From Deltaproteobacteria bacterium UBA4427 (GTDB taxonomy: Bacteria; Myxococcota_A; UBA9160; UBA4427), in NCBI GenBank assembly GCA_002390675.1, contig DGPZ01000051.1:1-12884 (forward strand): 12,884 nt of DNA, given 5' to 3'. Shown one piece after another: positions 1-6,803 of this stretch (positions are counted from its first letter, which is position 1; the number at the start of each line of letters is the position of its first letter). Under the pieces are notes generated by a model. That model was not told the DNA's origin. It saw only the letters and a program-made list of their open reading frames with translations, and made no database searches. The position numbers and the translations under genes were made by a program.

Positions 1-56
1 ATTCAGTCAATCGAGTTCTCCATGGGGTCGGTTTCGAATATAAGCGAATGGGTAAA

Positions 57-1292
57 TCAGCCGAGCAGGCGTTCCGCGTTGCCCCGCAAGATCGCATGGC
101 GGATCTCGGCGCGGTCGGGGCCGTCGGTCACGATCAGGACCTTCGCAAGGGTCGCGGCCAAATGGTAGAAAGGCCAATCGGTCCCAAATAGCAGGCCTTC
201 GCCGCCGGTACGCCGAATCATTTTGTCGAGATGAGTGATGCCCTGGCCGTGAACGCCGAGCCAAGCGTTCTCGTATCTTACAGCGAGGTCGAGCATGGCT
301 TCGCCGTCTCTCGCGCCGCCGTGGCCGATCACAAAGCGAAGATTCTTGAAAGTCGAGAAGGCCGCTTCGTAATGTCGAGGCATGGCATAGCGCTGACGCC
401 CTTCGGGCTCGATCCCGGCGCGACCCCCGTGAAAGAAGATCGTGAGCCCGAGCCGCTCCGCCGCTTCGTAGACTTCCATCGCCTTAGGGTCATCGGGATA
501 GAAACCCTGAACGGTCGGATGCATCTTCACGATCCGCGCTCCGCGTGCCGCCGCCGCCTCAAGTCGTTCGATGGGGTCGTCTTCTTCGGGGTGTGCTGAT
601 GTTCCCACAATGAAGCGGTCGCCCGAGTCCGATGCCGCGACGCCCTCCAGCCAATTTTGTTCGAGCTTGTCGCCAAAGGGCAAATCGAAGACGATCGGGA
701 GTAAAACGGATTGGGTGACCCGCATAGCATCCATCTCGGCGAGCAAGTTCGGAATCGTATGCGTGCGGACGATGTCGTTTCCCCAAAGACCCTGCGTCAA
801 TGTCGTATGCGGCAACTCGTCGAGATTCTCTTCGGTGAAATTTCCATTGATGTAAAGATCGAGATCCAATTCGCAGCCGGGCTCTTCGCCGTCGCAATCG
901 AGCAGGTGACGGACGCGAGCGGTGGGTGCCGTGAGGTCGAGGTTGGGTTCGAAGAGCAAAGACATGCCAAGATGCGCATGAAAGTCGATCGAGTCTGGAA
1001 CACTGTCATCGACCAATTTCAGGATGCCCTGCGCATCGAGCTCGAACCACGGAAGTTCGGCGAGGCCGCGGTAGCCGCGATAGACATGACGGCCGAAGGG
1101 CCCCTGACCAGATCTCTCGCGTTCTAGTCCTGCGTGTCCTGCTAGGAGAGCCCGGTCCGTATCGTTGTAGCGGGCGGGGTCGGGGCGGCCGCAGCCGGCG
1201 AGCGCGAAGCCGCCAGTGCCAATCACGGTGCCGGCGCCGAGGATACGTGCGGATCGGGCCAGGAAATCGCGTCGATCGAGTCGATTCGTCAT
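57..1292 (-). CDS. Tat-exported lipoprotein amidohydrolase (amidohydrolase_2 / TIM-barrel metal hydrolase)
   Basis: The 411-residue protein starts with a twin-arginine signal (R7-R8-D-F-L), a hydrophobic stretch and a lipobox L31-A-G-C34. It should therefore leave the cytoplasm folded by the Tat route and be lipid-anchored at C34. The rest matches the amidohydrolase_2 branch of the metal-dependent hydrolases: an HxH pair at H105/H107 after strand 1, KMHP around K256-H258, a strand ending in H288, H324 in a GHGG motif, and D372 in GTDWP near the C-terminus. These are the usual metal and catalytic positions of the fold, so hydrolysis or decarboxylation of a small carboxylic or cyclic substrate is likely; the substrate is unknown. 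Only three cysteines occur: C34 and the pair C133/C139 in an acidic insert after the HxH strand. The gene is divergent from the isomerase-like gene. The ATG at 1292 has no clear Shine-Dalgarno site, but the Tat motif directly after it supports this start. Confidence 0.9.
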   Translation of the reverse strand: MTNRLDRRDFLARSARILGAGTVIGTGGFALAGCGRPDPARYNDTDRALLAGHAGLERERSGQGPFGRHVYRGYRGLAELPWFELDAQGILKLVDDSVPDSIDFHAHLGMSLLFEPNLDLTAPTARVRHLLDCDGEEPGCELDLDLYINGNFTEENLDELPHTTLTQGLWGNDIVRTHTIPNLLAEMDAMRVTQSVLLPIVFDLPFGDKLEQNWLEGVAASDSGDRFIVGTSAHPEEDDPIERLEAAAARGARIVKMHPTVQGFYPDDPKAMEVYEAAERLGLTIFFHGGRAGIEPEGRQRYAMPRHYEAAFSTFKNLRFVIGHGGARDGEAMLDLAVRYENAWLGVHGQGITHLDKMIRRTGGEGLLFGTDWPFYHLAATLAKVLIVTDGPDRAEIRHAILRGNAERLLG

Positions 1293-1346
1293 TAGGAGAG
1301 GCTAACCCGGCTGGCCAAGGGTTGCGCCGGGGTGGGTTGGGCTCGC

Positions 1347-1352
1347 TAGAAT
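1347..1352 (+). promoter_or_regulatory. candidate -10 box for the isomerase-like gene
   Basis: TAGAAT matches the sigma-70 consensus TATAAT at five of six bases. It lies 31 bases before the ATG at 1384, leaving room for a short leader with the strong ribosome site. The best upstream partner is TTGCGC at 1322-1327, which is weak and 19 bases away, so this is a guess from position and -10 match only. Confidence 0.25.
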
Positions 1353-1383
1353 CGGAAGCCCCAAAGCTCCGAGGAGGAAATCG

Positions 1384-2232
1384 ATGAGTCCCGTACGCGA
1401 AGAGAATCTGGTCCTATGTAATGCCCCGCTAGTGGGAGGCGCGATGGACGTTAGCCCCGAGCAGGTGAAGGAAATTGTTGATGCCGCGGCGGATGCCGGC
1501 TGGGGGGGAGTTTCCCTTTGGGCCTTTCATCATCTCGCTGCCCTAGGTGGCGGTGCGAGCGCGGATGAAGTGAAGAGTTGGCATACGGACCGTGGCTTGT
1601 CGGTGCCGATCGTCGAATCCCTGATTGGATGGGAAGGCGGGGACATCGCCGCAATCGATGAACAGTGTGGATCGACTTTTGAAATCGCTTCGTTCTATGG
1701 CGCGAGCGCAATTGCCGGCGTGGTGATGGCGCCGGAGATTGATCGGGCTGCGGCTGCTAGAGGCCTCGCGCATCTTGGCAAGCTAGGCGCGGATCGCGGT
1801 CAGAAAGTCTGCATAGAGTGGCTTCCTTGGACAGGGCTCCCCACTATCAAGAGCGCGTGGGAGTTGGTCCAAGAAGCGGGCGGCGACAATATTGGCCTCG
1901 TCTTTGATACGTGGCATTGGTTGCGTCAACCCGGCGGTCCCGACGCGGCGACGCTTCGCCAAATTCCCGGCGACCGGATTCATTGTGTGCAGCTCGACGA
2001 TACGACTGCCGCGGGAACCGGTGAAGATCAGATGATGGAGTCCATGACGGCTCGGCTCTTGCCCGGAGACGGGGAAGTCGATTGGCCGAACGTGCTCGAA
2101 CTTTTGGACGAAATTGGTGCCGATCCGATCTGGGCGCCGGAAGTGTTCAATCTCGGGCTGATGAAAGAAGGCCCGGTAGAGATGGCCCGCAAGACGCGAG
2201 ACGCCACGCGTAAGGTGCTAGGTCTCGCCTAG
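1384..2232 (+). CDS. sugar phosphate isomerase/epimerase-like TIM-barrel protein (xylose isomerase-like)
   Basis: This 282-residue soluble protein fits the AP-endonuclease-2/xylose-isomerase-like TIM barrel family, whose members isomerise or epimerise sugars and inositol derivatives with a divalent metal. Expected metal and catalytic positions are visible in order: E145 at the end of a strand (VCIEWLP), D175 and H178 in FDTWHW, H200 with Q203 in IHCVQLDD, and E253 in WAPEVF. The stretch LLPGDGEVDW (225-234) is the usual loop before the last strands. The start is well set: AGGAGGAA at 1371-1378 lies five bases before the ATG. The gene has no signal peptide, so it is cytoplasmic. Its stop codon overlaps the stop of the convergent symporter gene. 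The substrate cannot be read from sequence; IolE/IolI-like or hydroxypyruvate-isomerase-like activity are possibilities. Confidence 0.85.
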   Translation: MSPVREENLVLCNAPLVGGAMDVSPEQVKEIVDAAADAGWGGVSLWAFHHLAALGGGASADEVKSWHTDRGLSVPIVESLIGWEGGDIAAIDEQCGSTFEIASFYGASAIAGVVMAPEIDRAAAARGLAHLGKLGADRGQKVCIEWLPWTGLPTIKSAWELVQEAGGDNIGLVFDTWHWLRQPGGPDAATLRQIPGDRIHCVQLDDTTAAGTGEDQMMESMTARLLPGDGEVDWPNVLELLDEIGADPIWAPEVFNLGLMKEGPVEMARKTRDATRKVLGLA

Positions 2233-3653
2233 TTTGCTTCGCGCTCAGTGAGCAATGCGAGGTTCGCCTCGTGTTGCTCACGGGTGAGTCGGTATCCGTT
2301 GATCCCGATCATGGCGAAGACGAAAAAGCCCAAGACCGTCGGGACGTAGCCCGCGCCGAGCCGCCAGACGATGTCGGTATCCAGGTTCACTGGGTCTGCA
2401 CTCGTTGGGAATGAAACAATTTCCAGTAGGATCGTCGCGAAGACGATGCCGAGTCCCGAGAGCGACTTCGAAATAAAGCTGCGAGCTGCGAAGAAAATAC
2501 CTTCAGATCGCCGCCCCGTTTCGAGTTCACTCTCGTCAACGATGTCCGCCATCATGGACGAGACGAGGGTCGAGGCTGCGATCACCTGAGCGATCGCGAC
2601 GACGTTGAATGCAATCAGCGTCGGGAGGAGCGCAGTGCTGTCGTTTGCAGGCATGAGCCCTACGAGTCGTAGGGCGACAGGTAGGGGCACCAAGATTCCT
2701 GCGAGGAATGCAAAAAACATCGCAGCATGCTTCTTCCCTAGCCACCTAGAGAGTGCTGGTGCTGCGTAGGTTGCGATCGCTGCGGAGAGGATGCCTGAGA
2801 GAATGAGGGGTGCCGTCGCCCTCGACGACAGCTGCCAAAGATAGGTGTAGAGGTAGATGCTGAGAGCGCCGGCGAATCCCGATCCTGTGGCGCTGAAAAT
2901 GCCGAAGGTGAAGATCGCCATAAACGATCGGTTGCTTAAGGACTCTCGGGTCTCTCGGATGAGTTCCATGAAACTCATTTTCCGCTTAGCAGGAGGCTGC
3001 TTGAGCGTTGGGATGCGGTGATGAGTGCCGCCGGCCGAGATCAGAATGGCGATGAACATGATGCCGGCGCCGATGAGCCCGTAGAGCTCATAGCCGCCGG
3101 GTATCAGACGGCCATCTAATTCGGGGGTGTCGACGAAGAGGAATCCGTAGGCGATAGCGGCGATCATGATACCGCCCGCCCAGCCAAAGAAATAGCGGAT
3201 GCTCGCGAGAGTCGTCCGTTCGTCGTAGAGATCTGTTAGTTCGGGAGCGAGGGCCGTACTAGGTACTTCGAAAAAAGTGAGACACGTTCGGACGAGAGCG
3301 GCCCAAACGATCAGGTAGAGGAAGAGCTGGTCCGGCGAGAGCTCTGGCGGGTTCCATAGGAAATAGAAGGAAGCGGCAATTGGGATGGCCGCCGCGTACA
3401 TCAGAGGATGACGGCGTCCCCACCTCGAATGCAATCGGTCCGACATGATGCCGACAATCGGATCCGAGGCGGCGTCGAGCAGCAAAGCAACGAAGATCGC
3501 GAGGCTTGCTTGCGCGCTTGGTAGGCCAAGAACCTGGCTGTAGTAGAAGAGCAGGAAATAGCCGAAGCCATTATCTTTGATGCCATAGGCGACCGAGCCA
3601 ATGCCATAACAGATGCGGGTTAGCGGGCCGACTTGAGGTTCGTTGGAGCTCAA
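2229..3653 (-). CDS. GPH-family (MelB-like) sugar:cation symporter, MFS fold
   Basis: This 474-residue inner-membrane protein has about twelve hydrophobic segments and the signatures of the glycoside-pentoside-hexuronide:cation symporter family. D60 and D64 in LLDAASDP (TM2) are equivalent to the MelB cation-site aspartates. They are followed by SDRLHSRWGRRHP (71-83) in the cytoplasmic loop 2-3. APELTDLYDERTTLASIR (136-153) and the second-half block MADIVDESELETGRRSEG (368-385) are also family hallmarks. It should import a sugar or glycoside with H+ or Na+, though some family members carry other solutes. Translation appears to start at TTG (3653): an in-frame TAG lies 18 bases upstream, no ATG or GTG is available before the first membrane segment, and a weak GGGCGAG precedes it. 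The gene converges on the isomerase-like gene, which hints at a shared substrate, but that is inference. Confidence 0.9.
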   Translation of the reverse strand: MSSNEPQVGPLTRICYGIGSVAYGIKDNGFGYFLLFYYSQVLGLPSAQASLAIFVALLLDAASDPIVGIMSDRLHSRWGRRHPLMYAAAIPIAASFYFLWNPPELSPDQLFLYLIVWAALVRTCLTFFEVPSTALAPELTDLYDERTTLASIRYFFGWAGGIMIAAIAYGFLFVDTPELDGRLIPGGYELYGLIGAGIMFIAILISAGGTHHRIPTLKQPPAKRKMSFMELIRETRESLSNRSFMAIFTFGIFSATGSGFAGALSIYLYTYLWQLSSRATAPLILSGILSAAIATYAAPALSRWLGKKHAAMFFAFLAGILVPLPVALRLVGLMPANDSTALLPTLIAFNVVAIAQVIAASTLVSSMMADIVDESELETGRRSEGIFFAARSFISKSLSGLGIVFATILLEIVSFPTSADPVNLDTDIVWRLGAGYVPTVLGFFVFAMIGINGYRLTREQHEANLALLTEREAN

Positions 3654-3832
3654 GGAATGCTCGCCCGTCTACGAAAGCCCCGCGCACGGGGCCTCGACTT
3701 CAGAAGCTTCTATTCGTAGTAAGTGATCGTGGTGGGTGCCTGAGTAGTAGAAAGCCCCTTCGTGCCACCCGGTACCTTCGTGGAAGGCCAGTCCACTGGC
3801 GACGATCCGAATGGTTCTCTGCGGGCTCGGCA
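3654..3832. other. 179-bp spacer rich in inverted repeats
   Basis: This spacer separates the SDR stop from the symporter start, both on the minus strand. I see no coding potential. It holds a nested inverted repeat at 3669-3719 and two adjacent short hairpins at 3775-3787 (CCTTC, loop GTG, GAAGG) and 3787-3800 (GCCAG, loop TCCA, CTGGC). The latter two lie 33 or more bases past the SDR stop and could slow or end its transcript, but neither is followed by a T-run. Confidence 0.5.
3669..3719 (-). repeat. nested inverted repeat in the symporter leader
   Basis: CTACGAA at 3669-3675 is the exact inverse of TTCGTAG at 3713-3719. Between them lies a second perfect stem, GCCCCG (3677-3682) and CGGGGC (3687-3692), with a four-base loop, and a GAAGCTTC palindrome at 3703-3710. 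On the minus-strand transcript the element ends 15 bases before the TTG start of the symporter. The inner stem is followed by TTTC only, so it is a poor intrinsic terminator for the SDR gene. It could be a structured leader or an operator. Confidence 0.4.
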
Positions 3833-4705
3833 CTAGTCCGTTCCCGTAAGCGACTGAATGTTGCTTGTCGTCGGTTCGGGGTTCTTGCCGGATATCATGT
3901 TATTCATGCGGCGTTCGACGTAGTCCTTCGTGGCGCTATGGGTCAGGATGTAGAGCTGCTTTTCTAAGATGGCGTCATGAACCGCATTGGCGACGTCTTC
4001 GGCCGGCATAGCGTTCTCGATCACAGCTTTAAGCATCTGCTTCCCGGCCTGATACCTCGCGTCCATCGTTTCATTCTTCGGGTTCTTGAACTCTTCGGGG
4101 CGATTACGATCGGAGTCCCAGATCTTCGTGTTCACGAAGGCAGGGCAAAGGACAGACACGCCGACGTTTGAACCCGCATTGCGAAGGTCTTCAAACATCG
4201 TTTCCGAATAGGAGACGACGCCATGCTTCGTAACGTTATAAGGCCCCATATTAGCCATGGAAACGAGGCCAGCCATCGAAGCGGTGTTCACGAAGTGGCC
4301 TTCATTTTGTGCCAGGAGAGTGGCGGCAAAGCTGCGAACGCCGTGGATGATTCCCCAGATGTTCGCACCGAAAGTGAATTCCCAGTCCTTGAGGCTGAGT
4401 TCCCAGATGGGTCCGGTTCCGCCACCTACACCGGCGTTGTTGCAGACGATATGTGCGGCGCCAAACGTATCGAGAGTCGCCTTGGCCAGATCATCAACTG
4501 CGTCTGCGTCGCTCACGTTTGCGATGCGAGTGAGAACTTCGGCCCCTGTCTCACGGATCTCTTTGGCAGCGTTGTCGAGAGGGCCTTCTTCTATGTCGGA
4601 GAGGACGATCTTCATGCCAGCTGCGGCGAAGCGGTCCGCGAGTGCGCGCCCGATTCCGCTCGCGCCACCGGTTATAACCGCCACCTTGTTTTCGAGATTC
4701 TGCAT
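3833..4705 (-). CDS. short-chain dehydrogenase/reductase (classical SDR)
   Basis: This is a 290-residue NAD(P)-dependent oxidoreductase with all classical SDR motifs: T12-G-G-A-S-G-I-G19 for cofactor binding, N89-N-A-G92, N115, S143, and the Y156-x-x-x-K160 catalytic pair. D37 at the end of the second strand suggests NAD rather than NADP. No signal peptide is present, so it is cytoplasmic. The alcohol/ketone substrate cannot be told from sequence. A longer reading from an ATG at 4729 would add eight residues, but AAGGA at 4713-4717 sits seven bases before the ATG at 4705, and MQNLENKVAVITGG is a typical SDR N-terminus, so the shorter start is chosen. The C-terminal 40 residues beyond the core fold are polar and not diagnostic. 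The gene is flanked by spacers of 179 and 249 bases, so it is probably transcribed alone or with weak read-through. Confidence 0.92.
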   Translation of the reverse strand: MQNLENKVAVITGGASGIGRALADRFAAAGMKIVLSDIEEGPLDNAAKEIRETGAEVLTRIANVSDADAVDDLAKATLDTFGAAHIVCNNAGVGGGTGPIWELSLKDWEFTFGANIWGIIHGVRSFAATLLAQNEGHFVNTASMAGLVSMANMGPYNVTKHGVVSYSETMFEDLRNAGSNVGVSVLCPAFVNTKIWDSDRNRPEEFKNPKNETMDARYQAGKQMLKAVIENAMPAEDVANAVHDAILEKQLYILTHSATKDYVERRMNNMISGKNPEPTTSNIQSLTGTD

Positions 4706-4712
4706 AAGTTGT

Positions 4713-4717
4713 TCCTT
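4713..4717 (-). promoter_or_regulatory. ribosome binding site that sets the SDR start
   Basis: Read on the minus strand this is AAGGA, seven bases before ATG 4705. The alternative ATG at 4729 has no such site upstream, so this site decides the start. Confidence 0.7.
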
Positions 4718-4784
4718 TATCGAGAACATCGCACGTCGCTGAAAACCGCTCTGTTAGTGAATGTTCGTTTCGGGTCGCGACAAG

Positions 4785-4820
4785 CCTCGAATACCTTCGA
4801 GGGTGAAGCGGACTAGTCCG
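4785..4820. repeat. hairpin and 12-bp palindrome in the CDF-SDR spacer
   Basis: CCTCGAA (4785-4791) and TTCGAGG (4796-4802) form a perfect seven-pair stem with a four-base loop. Immediately beyond lies the perfect 12-base palindrome CGGACTAGTCCG (4809-4820). The pair sits about 80-115 bases upstream of the SDR start and 135-170 bases past the CDF stop. It could be an operator for the SDR gene or part of the CDF transcript end; there is no T-run to support an intrinsic terminator. Palindromes of this length occur a few times by chance in a window of this size. Confidence 0.3.
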
Positions 4821-4954
4821 GTAATGAGACGTTCGCGCGCTGCGGGCCGTTCCGCTTGCGGACCGCCGCGATCGACGGGTACGTTTGGTAGTCGATAATC
4901 GGTGTTAGGCTGATTTCGGGAGCCATTTCGCTAGGAAGAGGCAATACGTTTCCC

Positions 4955-5920
4955 TTAATGCTGGTCGCGCTTGGCTGAGCCATCGCCGTGGATCGCCTGG
5001 TCTCGCAGGTGATCTGCAGTCGTTTGCGCTTCGATGAAGATGCGCTTCGCACCGGGAATCCGCGATTTGATCTCACGTTCGATCGCCGAGGTATGCCGTT
5101 CAACTTCGCCGAGGGCGAGGCCATCGCGGAATTCGACGCTTACGTTTACGAGGATATCCTCGGGGCCCTGATGCATAGAAAGCACCTCGTTTACGCGCTC
5201 TATCGCCGATTGCGCGCCGAGTACCTGTCGGATCTCTTCGATGATTTCGGGATCTGCACTCTCGCCGATCAGGAGCGCTTTCGTTTCCTGGGCGAGGAGG
5301 ATCGCCGCTCCGGCCAGAATAAAGCCGATCAAGATTGAGGCGACGCCATCGAGAATGGGCATGTCTAGCGTGTCGCCCAGAAAAATTCCGATCATCGCGA
5401 TCAATAGACCTAACATGGCCGCGCTATCTTCGAGAAGCACCGTGAAGATTGAGGGGTCCTTACTCGCACGAACCGCAGCGAGCAAAGAGCGCTTGCCTCG
5501 GGTCGACGAAAAAGCACGATAGGCGACAAGCCATGCGGCGCCTTCAAAGATCATGGCGAATGCCAGAATCACGTAGCTGATCCCTGCGTCGCGAACGGGC
5601 TCGGGGTGCTGAACCTTATGAATTCCTTCGTAGATCGATACACCTGAGCCGACTGCGAAAATTAGAATCGCTACGACGAAGGCCCAAAAATAGATCTCGC
5701 GGCCATAGCCAAAGGGGTGTCGGGCGTCTGCGGGGCGTTTCGCACGAGCGAGGCCGTAGAGCAGAAGCGCTTGGTTGCCGACGTCTACGAAGGAATGGAT
5801 CGCCTCGCTGAACATGGCGGAGCTGCCCGTGATCGAGGCACCGATTCCTTTCGCGATCGCGATCAGGAGATTCCCAAGGAGCGCTGCGTAGATCACCTTC
5901 TTATTCGAGTGGCCGGCCAC
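4955..5920 (-). CDS. cation diffusion facilitator (CDF) family divalent-metal transporter
   Basis: This 321-residue inner-membrane protein has about six membrane segments and a C-terminal cytoplasmic domain (about 215-300), the layout of CDF metal/proton antiporters that export Zn2+ and related ions. The TM2 metal motif is seen as H42-S-F-V-D46 inside SEAIHSFVDVGNQ. It is followed by a loop with DARHPFGYGREIYFWAF (65-81), typical of the subgroup related to SLC30A9/ZnT9. In TM5 the block LLEDSAAMLG (162-171) keeps the aspartate D165 but has V161 where many CDF proteins have histidine, so the metal site may differ from YiiP. Translation starts at GTG 5920, whose G is also the last base of the upstream gene's TAG stop; GGGGA lies just before it, so the two genes are translationally coupled. 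Metal specificity cannot be read with certainty. Confidence 0.9.
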   Translation of the reverse strand: MAGHSNKKVIYAALLGNLLIAIAKGIGASITGSSAMFSEAIHSFVDVGNQALLLYGLARAKRPADARHPFGYGREIYFWAFVVAILIFAVGSGVSIYEGIHKVQHPEPVRDAGISYVILAFAMIFEGAAWLVAYRAFSSTRGKRSLLAAVRASKDPSIFTVLLEDSAAMLGLLIAMIGIFLGDTLDMPILDGVASILIGFILAGAAILLAQETKALLIGESADPEIIEEIRQVLGAQSAIERVNEVLSMHQGPEDILVNVSVEFRDGLALGEVERHTSAIEREIKSRIPGAKRIFIEAQTTADHLRDQAIHGDGSAKRDQH

Positions 5921-6726
5921 TAGGTCCCCAGCTCGCTCTCGCCGGACTGAGCCGATAGCTTTTTATAAACGAAGCGAGCGCCAATTGCCGCGACGAGAAG
6001 GAATATGCCAGCGCCGACAGCCAAGGCGATTCGGCCTTCAAAGGCCGATCGGCCCAGCACTATGAAGCCCGCCGCGTAGATCATCTGAATTCCCACAGAG
6101 AGAAGGAGGAAGGGGAGTCGTTCTATTCCTGCGAGGACGATGGTCCAGCTCTGAAGGAAGAAGGGGAGGCCGGGGGTGACACGCAGGAGTGTTGCAAATA
6201 CGATTTGATCCGACGGGTCTTCAATCGTCGGGATTGGCAGATTGCGAGCGCGGATCATCTTAATCAGCCGGGGTCGAATGGCAGTCGTTCCTATGGTGTG
6301 CACGATGATTGTGTTCACCGTAAGCGCGGCAGCAACGCCAATAAGAGACGGTCCGATCCCATAGAGAGGGCCAGCGGTCACATAGAGCAGGCTAGCGGGA
6401 ATTGGGATGAGCAAGGCAATCGACAGAAATCCGAAATAGAAAGGAGCCGGAGCCGCTTTAAGGATGTCGAATCCCGCGAAGAAGGTCTCTCGAAAGATCG
6501 ACGGGCCCCACAAAACGAGAGCCGTGCAGAGTCCCGGGATGGCGAGTAGGCCGACCCCAAGAAGCTTCGCCGCGGGAGAAATACGCGCAGGCGTATCGAC
6601 TCCACCGCCCTGAGGCGCTGCATCGTCTGTAGTCAAATGATCCCCACATCTTTCGTCCGGCTTGGGCGCGAGGGCAGGATACCCGAATCCGACAGAATGC
6701 GCGGCGCTTGTGCTCTCCGCGAGCAC
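5920..6726 (-). CDS. VTT-domain (TVP38/TMEM64-type, DedA-related) membrane protein
   Basis: This 268-residue integral membrane protein has hydrophobic segments at about 52-75, 95-117, 125-147, 173-200, 204-225 and 232-250. The VTT/SNARE-associated signature is visible as GPLYGIGPSLIG (119-130) and as the conserved arginine-proline-proline block LRVTPGLPFF (181-190) with a glycine at G200. Relatives (TVP38, TMEM41B, DedA/YqjA) act in lipid scrambling or membrane homeostasis; the function here is unknown. The first 45 residues are polar and disordered-looking, and the GTG start at 6726 is uncertain: GAGAGGA lies about 11 bases upstream, and an in-frame TTG at 6636 is an alternative. The stop codon overlaps the GTG start of the CDF gene by one base, indicating an operon and probably a shared physiological role. 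Confidence 0.85.
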   Translation of the reverse strand: MLAESTSAAHSVGFGYPALAPKPDERCGDHLTTDDAAPQGGGVDTPARISPAAKLLGVGLLAIPGLCTALVLWGPSIFRETFFAGFDILKAAPAPFYFGFLSIALLIPIPASLLYVTAGPLYGIGPSLIGVAAALTVNTIIVHTIGTTAIRPRLIKMIRARNLPIPTIEDPSDQIVFATLLRVTPGLPFFLQSWTIVLAGIERLPFLLLSVGIQMIYAAGFIVLGRSAFEGRIALAVGAGIFLLVAAIGARFVYKKLSAQSGESELGT

Positions 6727-6751
6727 AGGCCGCGTGTCCTCTCTCCAAATT

Positions 6752-6770
6752 GCGATCGTTCGGGCGATCG
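6752..6770. promoter_or_regulatory. paired GCGATCG repeat between divergent genes
   Basis: GCGATCG occurs at 6752-6758 and again at 6764-6770, exactly 12 bases apart. Because CGATCG is itself a palindrome the sites read the same on both strands. They lie in the 77-base gap between the VTT gene start (6726, -) and the sulfotransferase start (6804, +), where an operator or promoter element for both genes would be expected. The regulator is unknown and chance is possible. Confidence 0.3.
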
Positions 6771-6803
6771 ACTACCAAGGTTGCCCACTCATTCGGACCC
6801 TTA

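Noticed and set aside
7..264. 85-codon minus-strand frame at the left edge
   Set aside because: It overlaps the amidohydrolase C-terminus in another frame and its arginine/proline-rich translation has no family character.
4223..4816. 197-codon plus-strand frame opposite the SDR gene
   Set aside because: It is antisense to a gene with full SDR motifs; the translation shows no domain pattern.
3832..4820. ACTAGTCCG at both ends of the SDR gene (3832-3840 and 4812-4820), as target-site or attachment repeats
   Set aside because: Nine-base matches are expected in large numbers in a window of this size, one copy overlaps the SDR stop codon, and no transposase or integrase is present.
4813..5124. 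103-codon minus-strand frame past the CDF end
   Set aside because: It overlaps the CDF C-terminal domain out of frame and has low-complexity S/R/P content.
6708..6803. N-terminal extension of the sulfotransferase from TTG 6708
   Set aside because: It overlaps the start of the divergent VTT gene, lacks a ribosome site and adds no family-like sequence.
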